Positions 1 to 8,365 of a stretch of 64,000 nucleotides of DNA are shown one piece after another. How positions within the stretch are numbered: position 1 is the first letter of the stretch; each line of letters begins with the position of its first letter. A program made the translations under genes and the position numbers. Source of the stretch: Kaistia geumhonensis (GTDB lineage Bacteria; Pseudomonadota; Alphaproteobacteria; Rhizobiales; Kaistiaceae); contig NZ_JAUSWJ010000001.1 of NCBI RefSeq assembly GCF_030815145.1, positions 3,364,001 to 3,428,000 on the forward strand. Reading direction: 5' to 3'. A model generated the notes under the pieces. The model did not search any database, was not told the DNA's origin, and worked only from the letters and a program-made list of their open reading frames with translations.

Positions 1-21
1 CGCCCGGCAGCACTGACGGAT

Positions 22-96
<75 letters not shown>

Positions 97-239
97 TCCT
101 TCCTCCGGACTGACTTCGATACCGATGAACGGCCCGCAAACGGGTGCCGGTTGTCGTCCCGACTCCTGCGGGCGGCCGTCTTCCCGGTCGTGGTGTCGGG
201 CCTCTGGAACAAGCACGCCCTGGTGCGCGGATGGCTCGG

Positions 240-440
240 TCAGCCCGGGTGCGGAAGCTGGTCCGCCGTCCCTTCCTCGCCGTTCCTCGCGCCCTCCGAT
301 GCCCCGGTCGCGGCACGGCGGCGCAGATTGTCGATGGCGCGCAGCCAGTGGTCCACCGGATGGCCCCAGAGCGGCGAGCCGTCCGCCTGCCAGAGGCCAT
401 AGGCTTCGGCGGCGATCTCATGGTCCTCGAATTCCGGCAT
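240..440 (-). CDS. DUF2934 family small protein
   Basis: This is a 66-residue protein. Its first about 40 residues match the DUF2934 pattern: E-x2-IAAEAYGLW, then G-x-P followed by HW-x-RA. This short helical domain is common in Rhizobiales and has no known function. The start at 440 was chosen because AGGAGG lies about 8 nt upstream and the recognisable domain begins directly after it; the open frame extends further upstream but reads as low-complexity Arg/Pro sequence. The C-terminal about 20 residues are not conserved-looking. It could be a stress-associated small protein, but nothing local shows that. Confidence 0.75.
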   Translation of the reverse strand: MPEFEDHEIAAEAYGLWQADGSPLWGHPVDHWLRAIDNLRRRAATGASEGARNGEEGTADQLPHPG

Positions 441-612
441 CGAATCCTCCTCACACGCTGACGCCGAGGCGGTGTCGGCAGAGGCCACAACCAGCGGAGC
501 GGCTCGCCGGTTCCTGCCGTTCGGCCGGAGGCGGCCTCCACACCGCCGGCGCCTCGACCGCGGCCCGCTCGGCGGCATCGCGCGACTGTCGATGCGCGGC
601 CGCCCGTCGTCC

Positions 613-1629
613 TCAGCCGACCGCCTGGTCGGTCATGATCACGAAATCGCGGCCGGTGCGGCTGTCGGCCGAAAGCGGCAGGTCGACCGTGATCATGACG
701 GCGCCCGGCGCGAGATTGTTCTGGATCGCCGCGATGATCGCCTGGTCGCCGCGGATGCGGGCGAGCGTGTCGGAAGGCGTCGATTCGACGTCGCGCGCGG
801 TGCTGTCGTAGTAGCCGATGGTGCGCCAGACGAGCCGCTGGTCGTCGTCGCCGACCGGGCCGAGGACATAGACATGGTTGCCGAGCGGACGCTCGGGCTC
901 GGCGATCGTCGCCTTGCCGGAGGCCACGACATGGCCGTCGCGCATGATGACGATGCTCTGTTCGGCGCTGGAGACGAGGATCGAGATCGCCGGCCCGGAC
1001 GGCGTCGTCGTCTTCGGCGTCTTGGCAGGCCTCGCGGGCTTCGCCGATGTCGAGGCGACGGTCTGCAGCGTCGCCTTGGCATCGTCGGAGAGCACCAGCC
1101 CCGGATGCAGCACCGTGCCGGGATAGGTCGCGGCGTCGGCGATGATGACCGGCGTTCCCAGCGTCGTGACGCCGAACAGCCGCTCCGAGAAGGCGAGGGG
1201 CAGGCGCACGCAGCCATGCGAGGCCGGATAGCCCGGCAGATTGCCAGCATGCAGCGCGATGCCCGACCAGGTGAGGCGGTTCATGTTGGGCATCGGCGCG
1301 TTGTTGTAGGTGGACGAGCGGTGGTGCTTGTCCTTCTCGAGGATGGTGAAGACGCCGGTCGGCGTCTCGTGGCCGGGCTTGCCGGTCGAGCAGGTCGAGA
1401 CGCCGATGCGCACCCCGTTTCGGTAGACATAGACGCGCTGGTCGGGGATCGAGACGACGATCGCGACCGGCCCGGCCGGCGCGCGCTCCGGATGCCAGGC
1501 GAAGGCGCCCGGCGCGAGCTCGTCCACCGCCACGACCTGCGGCTCGGCAGCGGCGCGCTGCGCCACCAGCCCGGCCACAAGCGCGCCCAAGCCGGCAAGC
1601 ACCGTCCGGCGTCCCACGACTGCCACCAC
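613..1629 (-). CDS. L,D-transpeptidase (YkuD domain), exported
   Basis: This is a predicted periplasmic L,D-transpeptidase that would form 3-3 peptidoglycan cross-links or attach proteins to peptidoglycan. A GRR..AGLGALVAG export signal is followed by a YkuD domain at roughly residues 55-190. The catalytic signature HAGN..ASHGCVRL places the nucleophilic Cys near residue 140, and the preceding His is present. About 110 residues follow the YkuD domain and contain a second beta-rich segment with no motif I recognise. I chose the GTG at 1629 because GGGGGAGG sits 6 nt upstream; an in-frame ATG at 1695 has no Shine-Dalgarno sequence. 338 residues is in the family range. The neighbour 1741-2673 is also cell-wall related. 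Confidence 0.85.
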   Translation of the reverse strand: MVAVVGRRTVLAGLGALVAGLVAQRAAAEPQVVAVDELAPGAFAWHPERAPAGPVAIVVSIPDQRVYVYRNGVRIGVSTCSTGKPGHETPTGVFTILEKDKHHRSSTYNNAPMPNMNRLTWSGIALHAGNLPGYPASHGCVRLPLAFSERLFGVTTLGTPVIIADAATYPGTVLHPGLVLSDDAKATLQTVASTSAKPARPAKTPKTTTPSGPAISILVSSAEQSIVIMRDGHVVASGKATIAEPERPLGNHVYVLGPVGDDDQRLVWRTIGYYDSTARDVESTPSDTLARIRGDQAIIAAIQNNLAPGAVMITVDLPLSADSRTGRDFVIMTDQAVG

Positions 1630-1740
1630 GACCGACCTCCCCCGTGCCGTCGGCCCGCGTCCTCGCGCCCGGCCGACGGCCTTATTCGCGGGCATGCGGC
1701 AGCCGTCGTCAAGACCGCAGGGCCCGGCCGGCTCGCGCGC

Positions 1741-2673
1741 TCAGCCGAAGGCGACGAAGCCGAGATTGATGGCCTCGATGCGCCGGCGCGAGCGGAGGAA
1801 CACGCCGATGCCCTCGCGGGAGCCGCCGTCGTTGGTGTTGCCCTCGATCGTCACCAGCCGCCCGTCGATCACGTCGGCGACGAAGCCGGCATGGCCCGCG
1901 CCGCCGCCGGTATCGATGTAGAACACCATGCCGGGCGTCACCCCGGCCGGATCGCGCCGGGCCTCCGCCGCCGTCACGATCCGGGCCGCCGCGACGTCCC
2001 GCGCCTCGTTCCAGGAGGCGATGACGCCCGCCGTGCGCGGGGCGGGATTGTCGACGCCGAGCCGGCGCGCGGCCTGGCTGAAGCACCAGTAGACGAAGGC
2101 CATGCACCAGGGCTGGCCGAGAAGGCCGGCGCCGACGGCCGACAGATAGAGGTCGACCTCGGGACCCCGGTTCGAACCGGGCGGCTGCTCGCGCACGCCG
2201 ACCTCGCCGCGGGCGACCGCCAGCGCCGCCGCCGCAAGGCCGCTCGCGGGAGACGCCGGCTCGTCAGCTCCGGCCGCGAGCGGGCGGAACAGCGCCCGCC
2301 ACGTCCGCGGCCCCACGATGCCGTCGATCTCCAGCGGTTCTCCCGGAGCGTCCTCGGCGCGGGCCTGGAACAGGCGGACAGCCGAGGTGGTCCTGTCGCC
2401 ATAGTCGCCGTCCGGCGCCCCGACCGCCGAAATGCCGAGCGCCAGCAGGCGGCGCTGGACGCGTTCCACGTCCGCGCCTCTCGAACCGTGCCTGAGGGCC
2501 TTGCCCGGATAGCGGGGCGGGTCGCGATTGGCATCGACGATGCCCGCGAGCGGAACGGCATGCGGTGTCGGCATCGATGCCGCCGGGTGCGGTGCGCGCC
2601 GGATTGCCGCCTGTTCGGACAAGCTGCTGTCTTCGTCCCGAAGCGGATCGCTCGGGGAAACCGATTTCGCCAT
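1741..2673 (-). CDS. Peptidoglycan-binding domain protein with CHAP-like cysteine amidase/peptidase domain
   Basis: 310 residues with no clear signal peptide after the chosen start. Residues about 45-130 form a PG_binding_1 domain (LRHGSRGADVERVQRRLLALG.. then IVGPRTWRALF). Residues about 155-305 resemble a CHAP/NlpC-type amidase, with Cys in GQPWCMAFVYWC, His in AGHAGFV and a TIEGNTN segment. It is likely a peptidoglycan-cleaving or binding enzyme. The start at 2673 follows GGAG; an upstream extension to 2811 would add about 46 residues without a better ribosome-binding site. It is co-oriented with the L,D-transpeptidase but separated by about 110 bp, so co-transcription is only possible. 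Confidence 0.78.
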   Translation of the reverse strand: MAKSVSPSDPLRDEDSSLSEQAAIRRAPHPAASMPTPHAVPLAGIVDANRDPPRYPGKALRHGSRGADVERVQRRLLALGISAVGAPDGDYGDRTTSAVRLFQARAEDAPGEPLEIDGIVGPRTWRALFRPLAAGADEPASPASGLAAAALAVARGEVGVREQPPGSNRGPEVDLYLSAVGAGLLGQPWCMAFVYWCFSQAARRLGVDNPAPRTAGVIASWNEARDVAAARIVTAAEARRDPAGVTPGMVFYIDTGGGAGHAGFVADVIDGRLVTIEGNTNDGGSREGIGVFLRSRRRIEAINLGFVAFG

Positions 2674-3068
2674 CTCATGCTCCAGCGGATCACGCCGGCG
2701 GCGATCCTGACGGATCGCGAACGCCAGACCGACGATTACCAGCCTAGCAAAACAACCATAGGTTGCATATGGTGAGATCTGTGGGATAGAATCTTCGGCC
2801 CCGGGGCGCATCGATCACACCGACCGGTCGGCCGGGCCCGGGGAGGACAAGGCGGGTGTGCGCCGGCGCTCCGGCCGCCGCGAAACGGCCGCTCTTGTCG
2901 ATGCGTGGGGAGGTGACCGGCGAGGACCGGGGCCACAAAAGAAAAACGCCCGCCGGGGAGGAGGTCGGCGGGCGTTCTCTAGGGAGGCGACGAGGCGAGG
3001 GAGGAGGTTCGCCGGTCGCCGTATCGCGGGGACGAGGGAGGAGGTTCGTCCCGGCGAAGCTGATAAAC
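2674..3068. other. Intergenic region with upstream sequence of the CHAP protein and the DUF1127 terminator
   Basis: No gene is seen here. The left part, about 2735-2790, is less GC-rich and is the probable promoter region of the minus-strand CHAP-type gene, although I cannot place boxes confidently. The right part contains the minus-strand terminator listed separately. Confidence 0.6.
2935..2976 (-). terminator. Rho-independent terminator downstream of the DUF1127 gene
   Basis: A perfect 10-bp stem AACGCCCGCC/GGCGGGCGTT (2945-2954 with 2967-2976) encloses a 12-nt loop. On the minus strand it is followed by TTTTTCTTTTG, a classic U-tract. It lies about 90 bp beyond the stop of the DUF1127 gene. 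Confidence 0.9.
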
Positions 3069-3215
3069 TCAGTAGCCTGCGGCGTTGCGCGCCACGCGGC
3101 CGATATCGGCGCGGTCGATCCCGAGATCGGCCAGCTCGCGCTGCGTCATGCGCGCCAGCTCACCATAGGTCTCGCGGTACTTCCGCCAGGTCTTGAAACC
3201 CTTGACGATGTTCAT
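3069..3215 (-). CDS. DUF1127 domain small protein
   Basis: 48 residues, almost all of it the DUF1127 domain: a W-x-K-Y-R-E-T-Y helix, then MTQRELADLGIDRADI and a C-terminal RNAAGY. Small arginine-rich DUF1127 proteins are frequent in alphaproteobacteria; some members affect RNA turnover and phosphate/carbon metabolism. This member has no assigned partner. The start at 3215 is supported by AGGTGA 6-7 nt upstream. It is monocistronic, ending before a strong intrinsic terminator at 2935-2976. Confidence 0.88.
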   Translation of the reverse strand: MNIVKGFKTWRKYRETYGELARMTQRELADLGIDRADIGRVARNAAGY

Positions 3216-3392
3216 GTCGTCACCTGTCTCTCGTCCGTCCGCCGCAAGATCGATCAATCACGCGACGTTTGTTGACGAGGAATGTAGCGGCCATGCGCGG
3301 CGGTGAGCAGGGCCGATTTTCGCATGGCTGCCTTGCGCATGACGCAATGCAGCAAGCGTCGCGATAGCCATGATGCACCGCATCATGAACGA

Positions 3393-3428
3393 GGGCGTTC
3401 CGGCGAGCGCCTTGTCGCCGGAACGCCC
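3393..3428. repeat. 14-bp perfect inverted repeat downstream of the GGT-like gene
   Basis: GGGCGTTCCGGCGA (3393-3406) is the exact inverse of TCGCCGGAACGCCC (3415-3428), with an 8-nt loop. It lies about 60 bp past the stop of the minus-strand gene run (3487). No T-run follows on either strand, so it may protect a 3' end or act as a weak or Rho-assisted terminator. Confidence 0.6.
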
Positions 3429-3486
3429 GTCTGCTTGTCCGGGCGCTTTCCTTCACGCGAACCGATCCCGCCCTGCCTGAAGGCCG

Positions 3487-5082
3487 CTAGAAGCCGAGCG
3501 CGATTCCGTCCTTGCGATGATCGCTGGCGCCGAGAAGCGCGCCCGTCTCGTGATCGAGCGCGATCGCCTGGCAGCCGCCGATCGGATCGCCGGAACGGAC
3601 GACGTCGTGGCCCATCGCCGCGAGCGCGTCGGCGGTCGCCTGGTCGATCGTGTTCTCGAGCGTCAGCGTGCCGTCGAAGGAGAAGCTGCGCGGAGCATCG
3701 GAGGCGGCCTGGAGCGCCTTGTCGCGATCGACGACCTCGGAGACGAAATGCGCATGGCCCGCCGCCTGGTACTGGCCGCCCATGACGCCGAACGACATCA
3801 CGAGGCGATCGTCCTTCGTCAGCATCGCGGGGATGATGGTGTGCATCGGCCGTTTGCGCGGACCGATGGCGTTGGGATGATCCTCGTCGATGCGGAAGCT
3901 GGCGCCCCGGTTCTGCAGCACGACGCCCGATTGCGGCGCGTAGTGGCCGCTGCCGAAGGCCCAGAAGATCGAGTTGATCAGCGAGATGGCGTTGCGGTCG
4001 CGGTCGACGACGGTGAGATAGACCGTGTCCTTGTGCTCGGTCTCGTCGCGCGGCGCGGGGAGGGGGCCGGCGCGATCGAGGCGGATCGAGGCGCGCAGCG
4101 GAGCGATGCTCGCTTCGGAGAGCAGAGCCTCGACATCGATTGGCGCCACCTCGGGATCGCCGATGAGACGGTCACGCATCCCGTAGGCGATGCGGGCCGC
4201 CTCGGCATGGAGATGGATGCGCGTCGCGGCGTCGACCGCGCGTTCCGCGAGATCGAAGCCCTCTAGGATGCGCAGCATGATGAGCGCGGTGACGCCCTGG
4301 CCGTTGGGCGGGCATTCGTGCAGCCGGTAGCCGCGATAGGCGGCGCTGATCGGCGTCACATAGGTCGAGCTGTGGGCAGCGAAGTCGTCGCGGTCGAGCA
4401 GGCCGCCGCGATCGCCGAGGAGGGCGGCGATCTCCGCCGCGGCGGCGCCCTCGTAGAAGCCCGCCCGGCCCGCAGCGCCGATCTGGCGCAGCGTCGCGCC
4501 GAGCGCGGGGTGAGCCATCTTCTCGCCGGCCCTCGGCGCGCGGCCGTCGATCAGGAAGGCCGACATCGCGCCGTCATCATGCGACAGGCGCCCGGCATTG
4601 GCGGCCCAGTCATGCGCGACGCGCGGGGTCACGCGGTATCCCGTTTCGGCGGCGCGGATGGCGGGCGCCAGCACCACGGCCAGCGGCAGGCTGCCGTAAT
4701 CCTCCGACAGGCGGCACCAGGCGTCGACCGCGCCGGGCACCGTCACCGCATGCACCGAGCGGTCGTGGATCACGTCGATGCCCTGGTCGCGGAACCATGA
4801 GATTTCGGCGGCGCGGGCCGTGCGTCCGGAGCCGTTGAGGGCGATCGGCATGCCGCCTTTCGGCGCGTAGAGGGCGAAGCAGTCGCCCCCGATGCCGGTC
4901 ATCAGCGGATCGACGACGCATTGCATGGCGACGGCGGCGATCGCCCCGTCCACGGCATTGCCGCCGGCGCGCAGGATTTCCACCGCCGCCAGCGTCGCCG
5001 CCGGATGCGAGGTGGCGGCCATGCCCTCGTCGCCGATCGCCGTGGATGCGCCGGTGCGCACGAAGTCGCGGTCGGTCCTCAT
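3487..5082 (-). CDS. Gamma-glutamyltransferase family (Ntn-hydrolase) protein
   Basis: 531 residues, the usual GGT proenzyme length. The N-terminal half carries the large-subunit signature (HPAATLAAVEILRAGGNAVDGA, then DPLMTGIGGDCF). The autoprocessing site is HKDTVYLTVVD, with nucleophilic Thr near residue 343. The small subunit has the GGQYQAAGHAH segment typical of the family. No signal peptide is visible, unlike classical periplasmic GGT, so it is probably cytoplasmic and closer to acylase/hydrolase-type members. A ribosome-binding site (AAGGGAG) precedes the ATG. It is the last gene of the run that starts behind the guanidine-I-like riboswitch, 11 bp after the MBL-fold gene. The substrate is unknown; an amide or gamma-glutamyl-type bond is the family expectation. 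Confidence 0.88.
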   Translation of the reverse strand: MRTDRDFVRTGASTAIGDEGMAATSHPAATLAAVEILRAGGNAVDGAIAAVAMQCVVDPLMTGIGGDCFALYAPKGGMPIALNGSGRTARAAEISWFRDQGIDVIHDRSVHAVTVPGAVDAWCRLSEDYGSLPLAVVLAPAIRAAETGYRVTPRVAHDWAANAGRLSHDDGAMSAFLIDGRAPRAGEKMAHPALGATLRQIGAAGRAGFYEGAAAAEIAALLGDRGGLLDRDDFAAHSSTYVTPISAAYRGYRLHECPPNGQGVTALIMLRILEGFDLAERAVDAATRIHLHAEAARIAYGMRDRLIGDPEVAPIDVEALLSEASIAPLRASIRLDRAGPLPAPRDETEHKDTVYLTVVDRDRNAISLINSIFWAFGSGHYAPQSGVVLQNRGASFRIDEDHPNAIGPRKRPMHTIIPAMLTKDDRLVMSFGVMGGQYQAAGHAHFVSEVVDRDKALQAASDAPRSFSFDGTLTLENTIDQATADALAAMGHDVVRSGDPIGGCQAIALDHETGALLGASDHRKDGIALGF

Positions 5083-5093
5083 CGTCGTCTCCC

Positions 5094-5879
5094 TTATGCG
5101 TAATGGTCAGGCGCGAGCCGCGCCCGCTGCACGAAGAGCGGATCATGCAGGGGGATCAGCTCGCCGCCCGTCTCGCGGGCAATGGCGTTCAGCCGGCGGA
5201 TGCTGGCGAGCGCGGCTGGATCGTCCATGCTTCCGCCGATCAGCTCGCGCTCGAAATTCTCGAGCAGGTCGGCGACGTCGCCGGTGAGGATCTTCACGCC
5301 GTCGCGTTCGAGATGGACGACGGCCGACTGGTGCCCCGGCTGGTGGCCGCGCGTCAGCACGAGGTCGAGCCCCGGCATCAGCGTGACGTCGCCCTCGACG
5401 ATGTTCCACTTGAGAGACGGATCGGAATACTCGGCGAAGTTCAGCCGGCCGCGATCGGCCATGGCGGCCTCGTATTCCAGCTTCTGGATTGTGATCCGCG
5501 CATTGGGGAAATCGCGCAGATGGCCGGTGTGGTCGCCATGGGCATGGCTAAGCACGATCTCGGCGATGTCGCCGGGCGCGACGCCGAGGCCTTCGAGCTG
5601 GGTGAGCACCTCGTGCTCGGGCAGCACGACGGGCACGCCGGGAAAGGTCTTGTTGACATAGCGCGCGCGGGCGGCGACCGGGTCGGCGAGCCCGGCGCTG
5701 GAAAGGCCGGTGTCATACATGACATAGCCGCGCGCCGTCTCCATCAGGTAGCAGCAGATCGGCACGGCGAGCACGATATGCGGCTGCTCGCCGCGAATGC
5801 AGCCTGACTTGCGGATGATCTCGTAGCCCGCGAGCAGGATGAAGAGCTTGCGGATCTCGGTCGGGGGGGCGTCGGCCAT
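5094..5879 (-). CDS. MBL-fold metallohydrolase, N-acyl-homoserine-lactonase-like
   Basis: 261 residues. The metal-binding motif SHAHGDHTGH lies near residue 110, followed by a downstream GHQPGHQSAVV His and the Asp in LTGDVADL, completing the dinuclear zinc site of the metallo-beta-lactamase fold. The layout is that of the AttM/AiiB-type lactonase family, but many relatives hydrolyse other esters or lactones, so quorum quenching should not be assumed. The ATG at 5879 follows GAGGAGAGG; the longer upstream frame is Pro/Ser-rich and has no ribosome-binding site. It sits between the GlcG-like and GGT-like genes with 10-11 bp gaps, so the three are almost certainly co-transcribed. Confidence 0.85.
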   Translation of the reverse strand: MADAPPTEIRKLFILLAGYEIIRKSGCIRGEQPHIVLAVPICCYLMETARGYVMYDTGLSSAGLADPVAARARYVNKTFPGVPVVLPEHEVLTQLEGLGVAPGDIAEIVLSHAHGDHTGHLRDFPNARITIQKLEYEAAMADRGRLNFAEYSDPSLKWNIVEGDVTLMPGLDLVLTRGHQPGHQSAVVHLERDGVKILTGDVADLLENFERELIGGSMDDPAALASIRRLNAIARETGGELIPLHDPLFVQRARLAPDHYA

Positions 5880-5889
5880 GGTCCTCTCC

Positions 5890-6324
5890 TCAGGCGGGCA
5901 TGCGCTCGGCGGCGCCGAGGGCGGCGAGACCGGCGCGGGCGATCTCGACATCTTCGTCGTCCGGCGCCGAGCCGATGCCGATGCCGCCGACGCAGACGCC
6001 GTCGATGACGATCGGCAGGCCGCCGGCCATGTTGGTGAGCCTTCCGTTCGAGGCGAGCGCCAGGCTCGTCGCGAGCTCGGCGTCGATCTCGGTGGTGGGC
6101 CGGCGATGCGAGGCGGCGCTCATCGCCTTGTGGGTGGCGGTCGTCACGGAGAGGAACTTCGCGTCGTCCATGCGGACGGCGGCGAGCAGGTTGCCGCCCT
6201 CGTCGACGATGACGACATTGACGTGCCAGCCGATCTCCTCAGCCTTGGCGACGGCAGCGGCCAGCGCCTTCAGCGCGGCGGCATGGGTGAGCTTGAGGCT
6301 CGGGCGGGTCACGGCATCGGTCAT
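5890..6324 (-). CDS. GlcG/HbpS family (DUF336) protein
   Basis: 144 residues forming one GlcG/HbpS domain: LTHAAALKALAAAVAKAEEIGWHVNVVIVDEGGNLLA, then MSAASHRR and a closing GGLPIVIDGVCVGGIGIGSA loop. Family members bind haem or small molecules, or act as accessory proteins of catabolic enzymes. It is the first of the tightly packed DUF336/MBL/GGT trio and follows the ABC binding-protein gene after 80 bp that contain a strong hairpin. Its biochemical role is unknown; operon position suggests a part in degrading the imported substrate. Confidence 0.85.
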   Translation of the reverse strand: MTDAVTRPSLKLTHAAALKALAAAVAKAEEIGWHVNVVIVDEGGNLLAAVRMDDAKFLSVTTATHKAMSAASHRRPTTEIDAELATSLALASNGRLTNMAGGLPIVIDGVCVGGIGIGSAPDDEDVEIARAGLAALGAAERMPA

Positions 6325-6347
6325 TCAAATCCCCGGATGGTCATTGC

Positions 6348-6378
6348 GCGCGGGCCGGGGCGATGCCCCGGTCCGCGC
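6348..6378 (-). repeat. Intercistronic hairpin between the binding-protein gene and the DUF336 gene
   Basis: GCGCGGGCCGGGGC (6348-6361) pairs with GCCCCGGTCCGCGC (6365-6378) across a GAT loop, giving 14 pairs with one G-T. There is no U-run after it on the minus strand. Such hairpins often stabilise the upstream binding-protein message or partly stop transcription, and would lower expression of the three downstream enzymes. Confidence 0.65.
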
Positions 6379-6404
6379 CGATCATGGCGAAGCGACGGAT
6401 CACT

Positions 6405-7403
6405 TCAAAGGAATTCGGGATCGAACACGTCCTTGTAGGGGACGTCTTCCTTGATCATGCCCGCGATCGTGATGATGCTCAGCGTCTTCGCCCAGGCCTC
6501 CTCCGGCATCGCGCCGTCGCGCTGCCACAGATCGTTGGCCATGCCGCGATTGAGGATGGCGTCGAGGTCGGCCTTGGGCAGCGTCGGGAATTCCTCGGCC
6601 GCGATGGCGCGCATTTCGGCCTCGTCGGCGAAGGTGAGCTCGAGCGACCTCTTCGATGCCTCGACGACGGCCTTGGCGAGGCCCGGGTCCGACTTGATCA
6701 ACGTCTCCGGCAGGTTGACCGTCGTCCAGGCGAAGAGCCCGAGTTCCTTCGGCATCGAGGAGAACGGCTCCTGCCAGATGCCCTGCTGGACGCCCTGGGT
6801 GATCGAAGGCTCGGACACCATGGCGAGGTCGGCATCGCCGTTCTTCATTGCCGCCACCGTGCCGGCATTGGTCGCGATCTCGACGAGGACGACGTCGGAA
6901 CGCGGATCGAGCCCGTCGCGCTTCAGCAGATAGAGCAGGATCGAATAGCCGGTGCCGCCGCGCGTGCCGACCGCGATGCGCTTGCCCTTGACGTTGTCGG
7001 CGAAGGACTTGGCAGGGTCTGCCTCGACGCCGGTGCGGGCGACCATGAAGGAGTTGGCGCGGTTCGACAGCGCGACGACGGCGCGGACCGGCTTGCCGCC
7101 CTTCACATTGGCGAAGGCGATGTGCTCGGGGCCGCCGATATAGGCGTCGGCATTGCCCGACTGCACCGCCGACATCGCCTTGCCGCCGCCCTCGGAGGTG
7201 ACGAGCTGGATATCGAGGCCTGCGTCTTTGTAGAAGCCCTTGCGGATGCCGATATAGAAGGGCAGCGAGTCGGCGGAATGACCGGGCTCGGTGACGACGA
7301 ACTTGCGTGCCTGCGCGATGGCCGGCCGGGCGAGGCCGGTGAGACCGATGGCGCCGAGGCCGGCGGCGCCGGCGAGAACCTGACGACGATTGAACTTCAC
7401 CAT
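6405..7403 (-). CDS. ABC transporter substrate-binding protein, NMT1/SsuA (NitT/TauT) type
   Basis: 332 residues. The N-terminus FNRRQVLAGAAGLGAIGLTGLARPAIA resembles a Tat signal peptide (RRQ-V-L-A core). The mature part begins with the family pattern PGHSADSLPFYIGIRKGFYKDAGLDIQLV, followed by MSAVQSGNADAYIGGPEHIAFA, typical of the periplasmic NMT1/THI5/SsuA fold that binds small planar or anionic compounds. It is the third gene of the ABC set (ATPase, permease, binding protein). Control by the ykkC-class riboswitch suggests that the ligand is guanidine or a guanidino compound, or that the importer responds to nitrogen made available from it. The ligand cannot be read from the sequence. Confidence 0.88.
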   Translation of the reverse strand: MVKFNRRQVLAGAAGLGAIGLTGLARPAIAQARKFVVTEPGHSADSLPFYIGIRKGFYKDAGLDIQLVTSEGGGKAMSAVQSGNADAYIGGPEHIAFANVKGGKPVRAVVALSNRANSFMVARTGVEADPAKSFADNVKGKRIAVGTRGGTGYSILLYLLKRDGLDPRSDVVLVEIATNAGTVAAMKNGDADLAMVSEPSITQGVQQGIWQEPFSSMPKELGLFAWTTVNLPETLIKSDPGLAKAVVEASKRSLELTFADEAEMRAIAAEEFPTLPKADLDAILNRGMANDLWQRDGAMPEEAWAKTLSIITIAGMIKEDVPYKDVFDPEFL

Positions 7404-7462
7404 GGCATTCTTTTCCCTGTTGTTTGTCTGGAAGGTATCCGCGCGAAGAAAAGACGATCAGC

Positions 7463-8365
7463 TCAGATGGTCTTGATGTTCTGTCCCCTCGTGAATTTGC
7501 GTTCGAGCCAATTGACGGCGCCGTAGAGCACGATCGCCAGAAGTCCGAGGATGATGATGCCGACCCAGATCATCGCCATGTCGTAGGTCGAGCCCGCATA
7601 CATGATGATCTTGCCGAGGCCGTACTGGGACGAGATGAATTCACCGGCGATGGCACCGGCGAGGGCGAGGCCGATATTGATGTTGAGCGATGACGTGATC
7701 CACGGCATGGCCGAGGGCACGACGATCTTGAAGAAGACGTCGCGCCGGCGGCCGCCCAGAGAGAGCGTCAGCTTGACGAGGTCGTCGTCGACGGCGCGGA
7801 CGCCGGCATAGGCGGCGATGGCGGTGATCACCGCCGTGAAGGCGACGGCCAGCGCGATCTTGGAGCCGATGCCGATGCCGAAGATGAGGATCAGCAGCGG
7901 GCCGAGCGCGATCTTCGGGATGGCGTTGAAGACGACGATATAGGGCTGGACCACGGCGGCGGCGTTGATCGACCACCAGAGGCTGAGTCCGATCACGGCG
8001 CCCAGCGCCGAGCCGAGCAGGAAGCCGATGATCGTCGCCTCGAAGGTGAACCAGGTGTCGGTGAACAGCGTGCCTTCGCCGAGCGTGATGACGAAGGCCT
8101 CGTAGATGCGCGAGGGCGAGGACCAGAAGAACGGGTCGATCAGCCCGATCCGCGTCGAGAGTTCCCAGCCGCCGATCACGGCGATCGCGATCACGATCTG
8201 AAGCATCCAGACCGTGCCGCGACGCCAGGGCGTCTCGCGGGTGATGACGACGCCGGTGCGGCGCGGGCGGCGGCGGAGCGCGGCGGCGGGCGAAGCGGCG
8301 CTCGCCTTGGCACTCTCGGTCGCGATGATGGCGTCGTTCGACATGTCGATGAGCCTTTCAGTCAT
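7463..8365 (-). CDS. ABC transporter permease, NitT/TauT (SsuC) type
   Basis: 300 residues. A 45-residue basic cytoplasmic N-terminus precedes about six membrane helices. The BPD_transp_1 coupling loop is visible as LVKLTLSLGGRRRDVFFKIVVPSAMP (an EAA-like loop), with GEFISSQYGLGKIIMYA downstream, as in SsuC/TauC permeases. It overlaps the ATPase stop by ATGA. A second in-frame ATG at 8344 has a good AAAGG upstream and could be the true start. It forms the membrane part of the importer with 8362-9180 and 6405-7403. Confidence 0.88.
   Translation of the reverse strand: MTERLIDMSNDAIIATESAKASAASPAAALRRRPRRTGVVITRETPWRRGTVWMLQIVIAIAVIGGWELSTRIGLIDPFFWSSPSRIYEAFVITLGEGTLFTDTWFTFEATIIGFLLGSALGAVIGLSLWWSINAAAVVQPYIVVFNAIPKIALGPLLILIFGIGIGSKIALAVAFTAVITAIAAYAGVRAVDDDLVKLTLSLGGRRRDVFFKIVVPSAMPWITSSLNINIGLALAGAIAGEFISSQYGLGKIIMYAGSTYDMAMIWVGIIILGLLAIVLYGAVNWLERKFTRGQNIKTI

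Noticed and set aside
472..2775. Open frame of 767 codons on the plus strand opposite the L,D-transpeptidase and CHAP-type genes
   Set aside because: Arg/Gly/Ala-rich antisense frame caused by high GC; the opposite strand has clear catalytic motifs and ribosome-binding sites.
5094..5879. Calling the MBL-fold protein a quorum-quenching AHL lactonase
   Set aside because: The motif is shared by many hydrolases and the operon context gives no quorum-sensing link.
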